Translations under genes and position numbers: made by a program
NCBI GenBank assembly: GCA_009777815.1
Contig: WRLB01000003.1
Span: 11,614-46,974 of the forward strand
Direction of reading: 5' to 3'
Length of the DNA: 35,361 bases
From: Bacteroidota bacterium
GTDB lineage: Bacteria; Bacteroidota; Ignavibacteria; Kapaibacteriales; UBA2268
Part shown: piece after piece, positions 1 to 9,086 of the stretch
Layout: every line of letters starts with the position of its first letter
Position numbering within the stretch: position 1 is the stretch's first letter
The notes under the pieces: generated by a model
The model's input: only the letters and a program-made list of their open reading frames with translations
Database searches by the model: none
What the model was told of the DNA's origin: nothing

Positions 1-1199
1 TCGGGGCTTTCGCTAAATACTTTTAATTGAGGATAAAGGGATTGTATTAAAGTTGCTCCTTCTACATAAGTCCAATCAATATCGCCGAGCAAAGATGCTA
101 ACTTTCTGCCGACCATATTTCTTGTTATATGACCAGAAACGCCCGGAACATCTGCTCCATTTACTCCCTTATAAATGCAAAATTGCTTATCATAATGGCA
201 GTTGGTGATGGTTAATCCTCCTAACATTTTCCCTACTATAGCCCCTGCACTGCCTGTTCCTTCTATCACACCAGTATTAATACAGTCAGACAAATTAAAG
301 AAAAGATAATCTGGAGTATGATATAAAACTCCAATAATTCCAGCCACATCAATTCCTTTAATAAACCCTGCATTAATACAATTATAGATATTTATATGCT
401 CTTCAGCCATAACATAAATATACCCAATAATTCCAGCCGCAATATTTTCTCCAACTATTATTCCAATATTAATACAGTTTTCAATATATGAATAACTTGA
501 ATCAAGATTCTTCGATAACCTACCAGCAATGCCTCCCACATTAGATGTCACACCACCGGTTCCAACTATGGTAGCAGCATTTATGCATCCAACAATTGTT
601 TTTGAATTTATACCAGCAATTCCTCCTACATATAAATTACCTATAATTTCTCCGTAGTTAATGCAGTTTTGAACTACGCTAGAATTCATTCCTACAATGC
701 CACCTGTATTTGATATAAGCGGAGAATGGATTGATGCATAATTAGTGCAGTTTTGAATTATACCATAATTATCTCCTGCAATACCACCTACTTTTCCTGT
801 TGAAGATATAATATTGCCATCTACAGTCAAGTTTTTAACAACGCCATAATTCTCTATATATCCAAATAGTGCTGAATATTGTGGGTTGCTATTTATTGAA
901 ACTGTAATTTTATACCCATTTCCATCAAAAACATTATTAAATCTATGTGAGATATTAGGATTGTTATGCCCAATTCTAAAATTAAGAGGTGTAACAATAT
1001 CTGCCATTAGTTTGAAATGTAGATTTCCTGTTTGAAATGCTAAATAATATTTTGAAGTAGTATTAACAGTATCGGCAAGCAATTGCAAATCATCCATATC
1101 CCATATTTGATAAGGACTTATTTCCGTGCCATCGCCTATCCACGCATAAGAAGGAAAGTTACACAAAAGAATAGCGAGAAATGTTAAATATCTTTTCAT
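1..1199 (-). CDS. GLUG-repeat surface protein, N-terminal part (runs off the window)
   Basis: The reading frame is open from an ATG at 1199 to the left edge of the window, so about 399 residues are visible and the C-terminus is missing. The protein begins with a clear signal peptide (MKRYLTFLAILLCNFPSYA). After it come repeated glycine-rich units of the type GGIAGxNxGxIxNCxNxGxI, from about residue 140 to 330. These match the GLUG motif found in secreted adhesins and IgA-protease-like surface proteins. The regularly placed NC(I/T)N turns suggest a right-handed beta-helix. By analogy it is a secreted or surface-attached protein. Its binding partner is unknown, and no catalytic motif is visible in this part. 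It is transcribed away from sufU, across a 242-base divergent spacer. Confidence 0.8.
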   Translation of the reverse strand, partial: MKRYLTFLAILLCNFPSYAWIGDGTEISPYQIWDMDDLQLLADTVNTTSKYYLAFQTGNLHFKLMADIVTPLNFRIGHNNPNISHRFNNVFDGNGYKITVSINSNPQYSALFGYIENYGVVKNLTVDGNIISSTGKVGGIAGDNYGIIQNCTNYASIHSPLISNTGGIVGMNSSVVQNCINYGEIIGNLYVGGIAGINSKTIVGCINAATIVGTGGVTSNVGGIAGRLSKNLDSSYSYIENCINIGIIVGENIAAGIIGYIYVMAEEHINIYNCINAGFIKGIDVAGIIGVLYHTPDYLFFNLSDCINTGVIEGTGSAGAIVGKMLGGLTITNCHYDKQFCIYKGVNGADVPGVSGHITRNMVGRKLASLLGDIDWTYVEGATLIQSLYPQLKVFSESP

Positions 1200-1412
1200 A
1201 ATTATAAATTTGTTAATTATTAAAATACAAAAATACATTTTTTTTGTTAAAAAAATGTTATGCAATATCAAACGAAGTATCGCAAAATATGAAAAATTTT
1301 ATTTTGATTTTGCTTATTATATTTGATATCGGAATTTATGTAATGAGGTTGGAGAATCGCATTATTCAATAGACATTACACTGCATTTTTTCCCTAATAA
1401 ACAAAAAAAACG

Positions 1413-1420
1413 TATATTTG
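1413..1420 (+). promoter_or_regulatory. Putative -7 promoter element of sufU
   Basis: TATATTTG matches the Bacteroidota -7 consensus TAnnTTTG and lies 21 bases before the sufU start codon. No convincing -33 TTTG is visible, so the assignment rests on the -7 box and its position. Confidence 0.5.
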
Positions 1421-1441
1421 TAAATTATTAAATGTTAAAAA

Positions 1442-1900
1442 ATGATAAACAACGAACTAGCAGAATTGTATCAAGAAGTAATTTTAGACCATAACAAAAA
1501 TCCACGCAACTTCGGAAAATTAGAACACTATAACCATTATGCAAAAGGTAATAACCCATTGTGTGGTGATAATATGGAATTGTTTTTAGAAATAGAAAAT
1601 GGCATTATTAAAGATATTAAATTTAATGGGTCGGGATGTGCTATTTCTAAAGCATCTGCATCTGTAATGACAACGCTTCTAAAAAATAAAACTATTGAAG
1701 AAACAAAAAAATTGTTTAATGATTTTCACAATTTAGTCACTTCAAATGTTAATACATCGTATGATGACTTAAATCTTGGTAAATTGAGTGTTTTCTGTGG
1801 CGTTAGAGAGTTTCCTGCAAGAGTAAAATGTGCTTCATTATCTTGGCATACACTATTAAATGCTATTGATAATGTTACTGAAACTGCAATAACAGAATGA
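1442..1900 (+). CDS. sufU: SufU-type iron-sulfur cluster assembly protein
   Basis: This 152-residue protein belongs to the IscU/SufU family, which accepts sulfur from a SufS-type cysteine desulfurase during Fe-S cluster assembly in the cytoplasm. The zinc-site residues of SufU are in place: Cys41 and Asp43 in PLCGD, Cys66 in GSGCAIS and Cys130 in RVKCASLSW. The spacing between the second and third cysteines is the wide one typical of SufU rather than IscU. Length is normal for the family. No sufS, sufB, sufC or sufD is in the window, so it is not in a local suf operon here. A second Fe-S carrier, nfu, lies at 22965-23207. Confidence 0.93.
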   Translation: MINNELAELYQEVILDHNKNPRNFGKLEHYNHYAKGNNPLCGDNMELFLEIENGIIKDIKFNGSGCAISKASASVMTTLLKNKTIEETKKLFNDFHNLVTSNVNTSYDDLNLGKLSVFCGVREFPARVKCASLSWHTLLNAIDNVTETAITE

Positions 1901-1987
1901 AAAATATTTTGTATGTTAGGAAAAATATACAAACTTTTCTTATTATAAAATAAAATTTCAAATTACAACCGTCAAATAAAATTAGAT

Positions 1988-2013
1988 GATTCCGAAACAA
2001 GTTCGGAATGACA
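1988..2013. repeat. Dispersed palindromic repeat (CCGAAAcaaGTTCGG type)
   Basis: The palindrome TTCCGAAACAAGTTCGGAA is followed by TGACA. It belongs to the same family as copies at 3265, 12768, 19802 and 22321. It lies in the spacer between sufU and the isomerase gene. A diverged half-copy (GTTCGGCATAAC) follows at once. Confidence 0.75.
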
Positions 2014-2066
2014 GAGTTGGAGTTCGGCATAACGTTTTTAAAAGTAATAATTTATTTGCTATTTAG

Positions 2067-2074
2067 TATTTTTG
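2067..2074 (+). promoter_or_regulatory. Putative -7 promoter element of the isomerase gene
   Basis: TATTTTTG matches TAnnTTTG and lies 20 bases before the start codon at 2095. It is downstream of the palindromic repeat, so the repeat would not be in the isomerase transcript. Confidence 0.5.
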
Positions 2075-2094
2075 TATAAACATTTTGTAAAATT

Positions 2095-3234
2095 ATGTCA
2101 CATATAAAAGAAATTATAGGACATCTGCCTAATGAAATAGGAAAAATTAACTACCAAGGCAAACTTAATATAGAAAAAATTAAAGAAATAGATACTGCAA
2201 ATATGTACCAACTGCTAACCAATTATGGCAAACTTATTAAAGATGCTATTGATAATGCTATTTCTTTAGAAATTGATAAAAACTATTATTTAGATAGCAA
2301 AATTAAAAGAATATTTATATTAGGAATTGGCGGTTCAGCAATGGCAGGCGAATTATTAAAAAGTTATTTAGAATATATATGCCGTTCTAATCGGCTTGAA
2401 ATTAATGTAATTAGAGGAACATCTATTCCTTCTGACATTAATAAGGATGTTTTAGTATTTTGCTGTTCTTATTCGGGTAATACTGATGAAACATTGGAAG
2501 CATTAGAATATGTAAAACAATTTAATACTAATATAATAGCAATTACATCGGGGGGTAAATTATCTGAAATTGCAGAAAAAGAAGGTTTTAAATTGTTAAA
2601 ACTACCTACAGGTTTTATGCCAAGATGTGCAATGTTTTATTCTTTTTTTCATTTATTACATACATTAGCGGCGTTAAATTTAATAGAAGAATCTACTGAA
2701 AATATAATAAAACATTCAATAAAAAGCATAGTAACTACTGAATTTTGCAATTCTTTGGATTATTCTGCTATAAATAATAATAACATCGCACTTGTGCTTG
2801 CTCGTTTATGTGAAAGAAAAATACCTATAATTTATACAGGCGATGAACGACTAAAAGCAGTTAATTTAAGATGGCGAGCACAAATACAAGAAAACGCAAA
2901 TCAATTATGCTTCGGCAATTATTTCCCTGAATTAAATCATAATGAGATTAATAGTTGGATGCTTCCTGCTAATTTGCTAAATGAATTCATTATTATTGCT
3001 ATGAAAGATATAGAGGACTCTAACAATTTAAATATAGCAATAGATAAAGGATTAAATATACTTCGCAAAAAAGAAATTCAAGTAGTAGAAGTTGTTGTAG
3101 CAGGTGATACACTATTAGAAAGAATTATTAGATTAATATGTATAGCCGATTGGTTTAGTTTCTATTTAGCAATAATTAATAACATAGACCCAACTCCCAT
3201 TCCTCTAATAACAGAATTAAAAAAAATAAAATAA
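2095..3234 (+). CDS. Bifunctional phosphoglucose/phosphomannose isomerase
   Basis: The 379-residue protein contains SIS sugar-isomerase domains. The phosphosugar-binding loops are clear: GIGGSAMAGELL near residue 76 and CSYSGNTDETLEAL near residue 123, followed by ITSGGKLSEIA. Near the C-terminus ELNHNEI supplies the His and Glu expected of the active site. This is the pattern of the PGI/PMI family first described in archaea, which interconverts fructose-6-phosphate with glucose-6-phosphate and mannose-6-phosphate. It may replace a classical Pgi in glycolysis or feed mannose into glycan synthesis. Length fits the family. The gene stands alone with its own promoter. Substrate preference cannot be read from the sequence. 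Confidence 0.88.
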   Translation: MSHIKEIIGHLPNEIGKINYQGKLNIEKIKEIDTANMYQLLTNYGKLIKDAIDNAISLEIDKNYYLDSKIKRIFILGIGGSAMAGELLKSYLEYICRSNRLEINVIRGTSIPSDINKDVLVFCCSYSGNTDETLEALEYVKQFNTNIIAITSGGKLSEIAEKEGFKLLKLPTGFMPRCAMFYSFFHLLHTLAALNLIEESTENIIKHSIKSIVTTEFCNSLDYSAINNNNIALVLARLCERKIPIIYTGDERLKAVNLRWRAQIQENANQLCFGNYFPELNHNEINSWMLPANLLNEFIIIAMKDIEDSNNLNIAIDKGLNILRKKEIQVVEVVVAGDTLLERIIRLICIADWFSFYLAIINNIDPTPIPLITELKKIK

Positions 3235-3264
3235 AAGGTAACTCTAAAAACTTCAGCATTAAGA

Positions 3265-3289
3265 TATACCGAAATGGGTTCGGTATAAC
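3265..3289. repeat. Dispersed palindromic repeat
   Basis: ATACCGAAATGGGTTCGGTAT is a near-perfect palindrome of the dispersed family, here in the convergent spacer between the isomerase gene and the zinc-ribbon gene. It could form a hairpin in either transcript, but no T-run follows it directly. Confidence 0.65.
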
Positions 3290-3369
3290 CTGTAAAAGAA
3301 ATTACGCAATACCTAACCTCTTTCTGCATAACAAAATATGCAAAACTTTAATTTTAGATGTAACTTATT

Positions 3370-3591
3370 TTAAACTAATACTTCTATATCAATGTCGCTG
3401 TCATCAAGGTCTTCTACTTCTATACCTGTAGGCAGTATTTTAACAGAAAAATTTTTATAACAGACGGGACAAACTACTTCAAGTAAAGTTTCGTTTGAAG
3501 GCACATCTGCTTCAGTGGTAACATCTACACCACAAAGATCACAATTAAAAGTGATTTTTATTTTTTTTGCTTCTATTGGAAAAGATTTCAT
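3370..3591 (-). CDS. Small zinc-ribbon protein
   Basis: A 73-residue protein with two CxxC knuckles: CDLCG near residues 18-22 and CPVC near residues 41-44. The pair would bind one zinc ion as a zinc ribbon. The C-terminus is strongly acidic (EVEDLDDSDIDIEVLV). There is no signal peptide, so it is probably cytoplasmic. Its function is unknown. Two tandem TAnnTTTG-like boxes upstream on the - strand, near 3616-3635, give it a plausible promoter and support it as a real gene. Confidence 0.75.
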   Translation of the reverse strand: MKSFPIEAKKIKITFNCDLCGVDVTTEADVPSNETLLEVVCPVCYKNFSVKILPTGIEVEDLDDSDIDIEVLV

Positions 3592-3853
3592 AATACTAAA
3601 ATATTAAATTGTTTTTCAAAAATACAAAAATACGTTTTTTAAATTTAATTTATATATTTAATAATTTTTTCAAACATAAAACGTTATTTTTACAAAAACA
3701 GTTTCGGATTTAGCAACTCTGAAGTTAGAAGATTATAGGAAATATTTTTCTTATAATTTTCATTATTTTTGTAATTTATGATAAACTTAAAAAGAAAAGT
3801 ATTAAGATAGTTAAATTAAAAATACTTTTTTAATATTATAGTTATAAATTATT

Positions 3854-4240
3854 ATGCAAAGAACATTCTTAAAATCAAAAATACATCGCGCCACAGTTAC
3901 AGATGCTAATCTAAATTATGAAGGCAGTTTAACCGTAGATATAGAATTGTTAGAACGCGCAAAAATGAATAAATTAGAACTCGTTTCTGTTATGAATACC
4001 AATAACGGTGAACGATTTGAAACATACTTAATAGAAGGACAAAGAGGAAAAAGAGATATTTGTCTGAACGGTGCAGCTGCCCGAAAGGTGCAAATCGGAG
4101 ATAAAATTATTATAATGACTTATTGTTTATTAGACGAAAGTGAAATAGAAAGCCACCTGCCAACAATAATTTTACTTGACGAAAACAATAATATCAAGCA
4201 ACAAACTAATAAAATTATACCAAAAACTATTGTAGTATAA
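3854..4240 (+). CDS. panD: Aspartate 1-decarboxylase (pyruvoyl-dependent)
   Basis: This 128-residue protein matches PanD, which decarboxylates aspartate to beta-alanine for pantothenate and coenzyme A synthesis. The self-cleavage site is intact: Tyr22-Glu23-Gly24-Ser25, with Ser25 becoming the pyruvoyl group. Lys9 in the N-terminal SKIHRATVT segment and the NGAAAR segment are also conserved. Length is typical. coaBC (19932-21137) works later in the same route but is 15 kb away. A TATTTTTG promoter box lies near 3768, well upstream of the start. Confidence 0.95.
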   Translation: MQRTFLKSKIHRATVTDANLNYEGSLTVDIELLERAKMNKLELVSVMNTNNGERFETYLIEGQRGKRDICLNGAAARKVQIGDKIIIMTYCLLDESEIESHLPTIILLDENNNIKQQTNKIIPKTIVV

Positions 4241-4279
4241 TTATTTTTATTATTTTTGTAATACAAATTAAGAAAAGAT

Positions 4280-5014
4280 ATGAAAAATGTAAAATCATTA
4301 TACTATATTCAGCGATTGCAAGCATTTTCAAAGAAAATGTATGGCAATATTATATGCAAGGGAATTTCCACGCCAAAAAGTCGGCTCGCAATGACAATAT
4401 TTATATTTGCAATATTATTTGCTACAAGTTTTATTGCGAAAAGCAATACAGATGTATATGTTTCTATTACAAAGGGAAAAGTATTAAATACTGCTACGGC
4501 ACAGTATCATAGCGATGATTTTAATGGCAGTAATACAATAGATATTACTTCAGACGGACAATACAAACTGATATTTGACAGCAATATTAAAGAAATATCT
4601 GTAGATTTTTTCCGTAATAATAACAATATTATAGAAGTAATTGGCAGTAATGTAGAGGTTATTAAAAGTTACGCTTTTGAAAGATGTTTTGCATTAGAAA
4701 TTGTAGATTTCCCTGAAATAAAACATATTGAAAGGCACGCATTTGCTAATTGTATTGCATTAAACAGTGCGACACTTACAAAAGCAAGAAGTATTGGCGA
4801 TTTAGCATTTCGAAATTGTAACAAATTATCTAGTTTAACATTAGGTCTAATGCCTCCAACTTTGGGAAGAGATATATTTGAAGGAACAAATTTATTAGAA
4901 GTAACTAATTTTAGTTTAAATGTTCCAGGTCAATCTCTTAATGCCTACCAAGATTGGATAAAGTCAAACTCACTTCCATTTAGAATGGGTTGGATAAAAG
5001 GCAGAAGTAAGTAA
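4280..5014 (+). CDS. BspA-like leucine-rich repeat surface protein
   Basis: The 244-residue protein has a hydrophobic segment (IFIFAILFATSFIA, about residues 40-53) that looks like a signal-peptide core. After it come LRR_5/BspA-type units such as VEVIKSYAFERC, IKHIERHAFANC and ARSIGDLAFRNC (residues 125-185). Such proteins are extracellular solenoids often involved in adhesion. The unusual point is the 38-residue region before the hydrophobic core. Part of it is a translated palindromic repeat (4361-4396), and an ATG at 4391 at the end of that repeat would give a normal short signal peptide. The true start is therefore uncertain. The C-terminus ends in a compact domain often seen in BspA-like proteins. 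It lacks the basic tail shared by the three surface proteins at 12594-18984. Confidence 0.72.
   Translation: MKNVKSLYYIQRLQAFSKKMYGNIICKGISTPKSRLAMTIFIFAILFATSFIAKSNTDVYVSITKGKVLNTATAQYHSDDFNGSNTIDITSDGQYKLIFDSNIKEISVDFFRNNNNIIEVIGSNVEVIKSYAFERCFALEIVDFPEIKHIERHAFANCIALNSATLTKARSIGDLAFRNCNKLSSLTLGLMPPTLGRDIFEGTNLLEVTNFSLNVPGQSLNAYQDWIKSNSLPFRMGWIKGRSK
4361..4396. repeat. Palindromic-repeat relative embedded in a leader
   Basis: GGAATTTCCACGCC and TCGGCTCGCAATGACA form a unit like the dispersed repeats that end in (A/C)ATGACA. It is translated in frame as GISTPKSRLAMT, just before the signal-peptide core of the BspA-like gene. Confidence 0.5.
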
Positions 5015-5027
5015 AAATATTAATTAA

Positions 5028-5080
5028 GAGATGCTAAAATAAATTCGGCATGACAGAAAAAACAAGCACGGCATAACATT
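5028..5080. repeat. Degenerate dispersed-repeat copies
   Basis: The segments ATGCTAAAATAAATTCGGCATGACA and ACAAGCACGGCATAACA resemble degraded halves of the dispersed palindromic family. They occupy the spacer before ftsK. Confidence 0.4.
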
Positions 5081-5144
5081 TTTAGATGTCATCAATTATA
5101 TTCTTATAAAAAATCTTATTTTTGCAATACACCTTCAGAAAAAA

Positions 5145-8009
5145 ATGAAAGATAATAAATCTAATAGCGGTGTAATTATTATAAATAAAAATAATACATC
5201 TAAAACGCAAAATAATACTACCAAAAAAGAAATAATTACTATCGGAATGCAAACAAAGATTTTTGCTGTTCTTATAATGATTTTTGCTGTTTTTTTGTTT
5301 ATATCTTTAATTACTTATACTTCAAAAGATGAACCTAATTTGCAAATTACTTTTACAGAATTATTTAATCTTTTCTCTGACAATCCCGAAATTAGGACTA
5401 AATTAGATACAACAATCAATAGTGTTGGTTTATTAGGGGCAGTTATTGCTAATTTGTTAATAAATGATTTTATAGGGATATGGATTATTGGTCTTCCGAT
5501 TATGTTGTTTATTTGGGGATTGCGAGCATTTAAGGATGGTGAAGTTAATGATAGTGTTATTAAGTATTCATACATTTACATTATAATCGCTGTTATTATT
5601 TCGTGTTTATTTGGCTCAATATCTTGTTTTCAAGCTTTTTTAGATATGCCATTATATTTATATGGTGTTGTGGGTGCGTTATTTGGAACTATAATATCTA
5701 ATGTTATTTCGCCGATAGGAAGTTCTATTTTGTTTGCTGGTTTATTAGTTTTGGTGTGTATTAAACTTCTAAAAATTAAATTACTAATTAAAAAAACAGC
5801 AGATAAAATAAATAAATTTGATATAAAATTGTTTTACAATAAAATAAATAATTTCTTTACAAATATTAGTTATGAGCAGCAAGAAAGCATTAAAGAACCT
5901 AATATCATTATAGAAAATTACGCAGAAAATAATGTTACTAAAAACGATGTAGATGCAACAAGTATTACTATTGAAGAAGAACAAAAAGAGATAATAAAGC
6001 CGAATATATTTAATGAAAGTTCAGATGAGCCGATTGATATATTAAACTTAACGCCAATAAATTATAATAAAAATGATATAGATAGTATATATGATTGGAA
6101 TGATTTACAGTTTAATAAACTGCTATCAAGCGACATCGTTACTGATGAAAAAACTATTATTGGTGAGGCAATGTTTACTTTTAATCCGCCAAAAGATATT
6201 GATTTACCTGAACAAACTATTATACCCGCAAAGTATAGCAATAATAAACAGGAAGTTAAAAATACTGACTTAAAGAACGATGAAAACAAAAATAATTTAA
6301 CAACTTTAAACAATTTAACTAACACTGAAATAGGGGATATATTTGATAATAGTAATGAAAATTCGGATACAGAAGAAGACGAAGAAATTATTCTTACTCC
6401 AAAGAACAAACCAATTAAAATTGAACTAAATAAACAAAAAAAATATGAAGAGTATGAAACACACCAAACTCCAAATAACGAACATAAAAAATCATTTAAA
6501 AATCCGCTTAGTGTTGGAATGCATGATGAAAAAATTGACTACCAACCACCTAAATTTGATATATTAGAACCACCCGCAAACGAATATTTTGCCGATGACG
6601 AAGAACTACAAAGAAACGGAAGAATACTACAAGAAAAATTAGAAACATTTAAGATAAACATATCTAATTTAGAAGTTACAAGAGGACCTGTAGTTACTCA
6701 ATATGAATTCATTCCTGCCGATGGAGTAAAGATAAACAAAATAGAAGGACTAGCAGATGACCTCGCAATGGCACTAAAAGCTAAATCGGTTCACATAATT
6801 GCTCCCGTCCCCGAAAAAGGAACTGTCGGAATTCAAATACCTAATTCTAATCCTTCTATAGTAAGATTCAGAAGTGTTATTGCTACACAAGAGTTTGCAC
6901 ATTCTAAATACGATTTGCCATTAGCATTAGGTAAAACGGTATCGGGCGACCCTTTTGTTGCCGATTTAACAAAGATGCCACATTTACTTATTGCGGGTTC
7001 TACGGGTTCAGGAAAATCGGTAGGTGTTAATACAATTATTGCATCGCTTTTATATAAAAAACATCCAAGCCAATTGAAGTTTATTATTATTGACCCGAAA
7101 AAGGTGGAACTTACTCCTTACGTCAGATTAAGCAATCATTTTCTTGCTATTTCGCCCGACTTAAATACTGAAATAGTTACCGAACCACAAGATGCTATAT
7201 CTGTTCTCAAATCTGCTGTCTTGGAAATGGAAAAGAGATATACTTTGCTTGAAATAGCAAAACAAAGAAATATCAAGGACTATAATGAAAAAGTTAGAAG
7301 TGGAGCATTCAAAGATGATGTCACAATAGACCACCGCGAACTCCCTTATATAGTTGTTATTGTGGACGAATTAGCGGACTTAATGCTAACTGCGGGAAAG
7401 GAAATAGAACTACCAATAGTTCGTTTAGCACAAATGGCGAGAGCAGTCGGTATTCACTTAATTATTGCTACACAGCGTCCTTCCGTTAATATCATTACGG
7501 GAATTATCAAAGCGAACTTTCCTTCGCGTATTGCATATCTTGTTGCTTCAAAAATTGATTCTCGCACCATTCTTGATGCTTCGGGGGCTGAAGCATTATT
7601 AGGGAATGGCGATATGCTGTTTAGTGCTGCCAACCAAATTAAAGCAATAAGAATACAAAATCCATTTATTTCTACTGACGAAGTAGAACGTCTATGTGAT
7701 TTTATTGGCAATCAAATTGGCTATACGGAACCTTATATTTTGCCTTCTACATTTGAAAGTGCGAGTGATAGAGGCAGTTGTGATGTGTCAAGTTTTGATC
7801 CTTTGTTTCGCGAAGCAGCGGAACTAATTATAGAACAGCAGATGGCTTCTACATCTATGTTGCAGCGGCGTTTAAAGATTGGTTTTGCTCGTGCGGGTCG
7901 TCTTACGGATGAATTAGCATCAGCCAAAGTAATCGGTCCGCCACAAGGAAGCAAGCCAAGAACAGTGCTAATGGAATCAATTAGCGAGTTAGAAAAAGTA
8001 TTTATGTAG
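5145..8009 (+). CDS. ftsK: DNA translocase FtsK/SpoIIIE
   Basis: A 954-residue DNA pump that clears chromosome ends from the division septum. The N-terminus has four to five membrane segments (about residues 32-210), starting with the helix IFAVLIMIFAVFLFISLI. A long, acidic and Asn-rich linker follows (about 215-480), as is usual for FtsK. The motor domain carries Walker A GSTGSGKSV near residue 617 and Walker B VVIVDELADLM near residue 735. The C-terminal winged-helix gamma domain (about 885-954; STSMLQRRLKIGFARAGRL) would read KOPS-like sites. All domains are present and length is normal. The gene has a TATTTTTG promoter box near 5120. Confidence 0.96.
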   Translation: MKDNKSNSGVIIINKNNTSKTQNNTTKKEIITIGMQTKIFAVLIMIFAVFLFISLITYTSKDEPNLQITFTELFNLFSDNPEIRTKLDTTINSVGLLGAVIANLLINDFIGIWIIGLPIMLFIWGLRAFKDGEVNDSVIKYSYIYIIIAVIISCLFGSISCFQAFLDMPLYLYGVVGALFGTIISNVISPIGSSILFAGLLVLVCIKLLKIKLLIKKTADKINKFDIKLFYNKINNFFTNISYEQQESIKEPNIIIENYAENNVTKNDVDATSITIEEEQKEIIKPNIFNESSDEPIDILNLTPINYNKNDIDSIYDWNDLQFNKLLSSDIVTDEKTIIGEAMFTFNPPKDIDLPEQTIIPAKYSNNKQEVKNTDLKNDENKNNLTTLNNLTNTEIGDIFDNSNENSDTEEDEEIILTPKNKPIKIELNKQKKYEEYETHQTPNNEHKKSFKNPLSVGMHDEKIDYQPPKFDILEPPANEYFADDEELQRNGRILQEKLETFKINISNLEVTRGPVVTQYEFIPADGVKINKIEGLADDLAMALKAKSVHIIAPVPEKGTVGIQIPNSNPSIVRFRSVIATQEFAHSKYDLPLALGKTVSGDPFVADLTKMPHLLIAGSTGSGKSVGVNTIIASLLYKKHPSQLKFIIIDPKKVELTPYVRLSNHFLAISPDLNTEIVTEPQDAISVLKSAVLEMEKRYTLLEIAKQRNIKDYNEKVRSGAFKDDVTIDHRELPYIVVIVDELADLMLTAGKEIELPIVRLAQMARAVGIHLIIATQRPSVNIITGIIKANFPSRIAYLVASKIDSRTILDASGAEALLGNGDMLFSAANQIKAIRIQNPFISTDEVERLCDFIGNQIGYTEPYILPSTFESASDRGSCDVSSFDPLFREAAELIIEQQMASTSMLQRRLKIGFARAGRLTDELASAKVIGPPQGSKPRTVLMESISELEKVFM

Positions 8010-8062
8010 GTTTTGCTTGATACAAACAAAAAAAATAAAATTTTAAAATTATAAAAAATCCG

Positions 8063-8070
8063 TATTTTTG
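8063..8070 (+). promoter_or_regulatory. Putative -7 promoter element of the PorQ-like gene
   Basis: TATTTTTG matches TAnnTTTG and lies 25 bases before the start codon at 8096. It suggests the PorQ-like gene is transcribed separately from ftsK. Confidence 0.5.
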
Positions 8071-8095
8071 TAATTATTATTAAAGATATAATTGT

Positions 8096-9052
8096 ATGTT
8101 AAATATTTTTAGAACAAATTTATTAATATCCTGCTTGCTGATAATGTGTTTTGCTAAAGTTAGTGCAGCAGAAAAACCAACTCCTTATTCTTTTTTAAGC
8201 AACAATCTATCTGCACGAACAGCAGGATTAGCAGGGGCAACGGTGTCTTTTGAAAATGATATTGCAAGTATCTATTCTAATCCTGCACTATTAGGCGTTC
8301 AGCCCACAAATAGCATATACTTAACGTTTCTAAAACATCTTCTGGATATAAATTCGGGCAATGCGATGTATATATTTAATGATACAACTTATGGTAAAAT
8401 CGCTGCAAGTGTGATATATACGAGTTATGGAACATTTGATTATTATGATGAACTCGGTAATCCACTTGGTGGTTCGTTTTCGGGTGATTTAATAGCACTA
8501 TCGGGCAGTTATGCAAATACTATTGCCGAAAGATTATATGGAGGCGTAACTATAAAACTTATATATAATCATATAGAAAAAATGAATGGAATTGCTTTTG
8601 CTGTTGATGGAGGACTATTTTATAAATTAGATGATGAACGAACTAACATCGGTTTCTCTGTCTTAAACGCAGGAACAGAATTAAAGAAATATAATAACGA
8701 ATCATCATATATTCCACTTGATATAAAATTAGGTTTTAATCACCGACTAAAAGGTCTGCCATTGAATTTTAATTTTGGTTTCAATCATTTAGGAACGAGT
8801 GAAGATAATTTTTTTAAAAGATTGGGTAATGTTAATGTCGGAGGAGAATTATATATCGGCGAATATGTTCAATTAAGATTAGGTTTTGATAACTATATTA
8901 GAAAAAATCTTGCAACAGAACAAAATAAAGGACTATCAGGATTAGCATTTGGTGCAGGTATAATTACAAGCGTTATAAATGTAGATTACGCTATTTCTAT
9001 ATATTCCACTGATTTATATTTGCATAGATTGGGCATCTATTTTAGATTTTAG
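8096..9052 (+). CDS. PorQ/PorV-like outer-membrane protein of type IX secretion
   Basis: A 318-residue protein with a signal peptide (residues 1-24, ending KVSA). The mature N-terminus has the family signature SARTAGLAGATVSFENDIASIYSNPALL in outline: an R-T-A-x-L-(A/G)-G segment followed by D-x-x-x-x-x-x-NPA. The rest alternates polar and hydrophobic residues as in a beta-barrel and ends in Phe (GIYFRF), a normal signal for insertion by BamA. PorQ and PorV belong to the FadL-like barrels that help deliver cargo of the type IX secretion system. The window also contains a type IX cargo at 29529-31601, which fits. PorQ is preferred over PorV on length, but the two are hard to tell apart by eye. 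Confidence 0.68.
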   Translation: MLNIFRTNLLISCLLIMCFAKVSAAEKPTPYSFLSNNLSARTAGLAGATVSFENDIASIYSNPALLGVQPTNSIYLTFLKHLLDINSGNAMYIFNDTTYGKIAASVIYTSYGTFDYYDELGNPLGGSFSGDLIALSGSYANTIAERLYGGVTIKLIYNHIEKMNGIAFAVDGGLFYKLDDERTNIGFSVLNAGTELKKYNNESSYIPLDIKLGFNHRLKGLPLNFNFGFNHLGTSEDNFFKRLGNVNVGGELYIGEYVQLRLGFDNYIRKNLATEQNKGLSGLAFGAGIITSVINVDYAISIYSTDLYLHRLGIYFRF

Positions 9053-9086
9053 TTTTTGTTTTTATAGGTTACTTATTTTTAACATC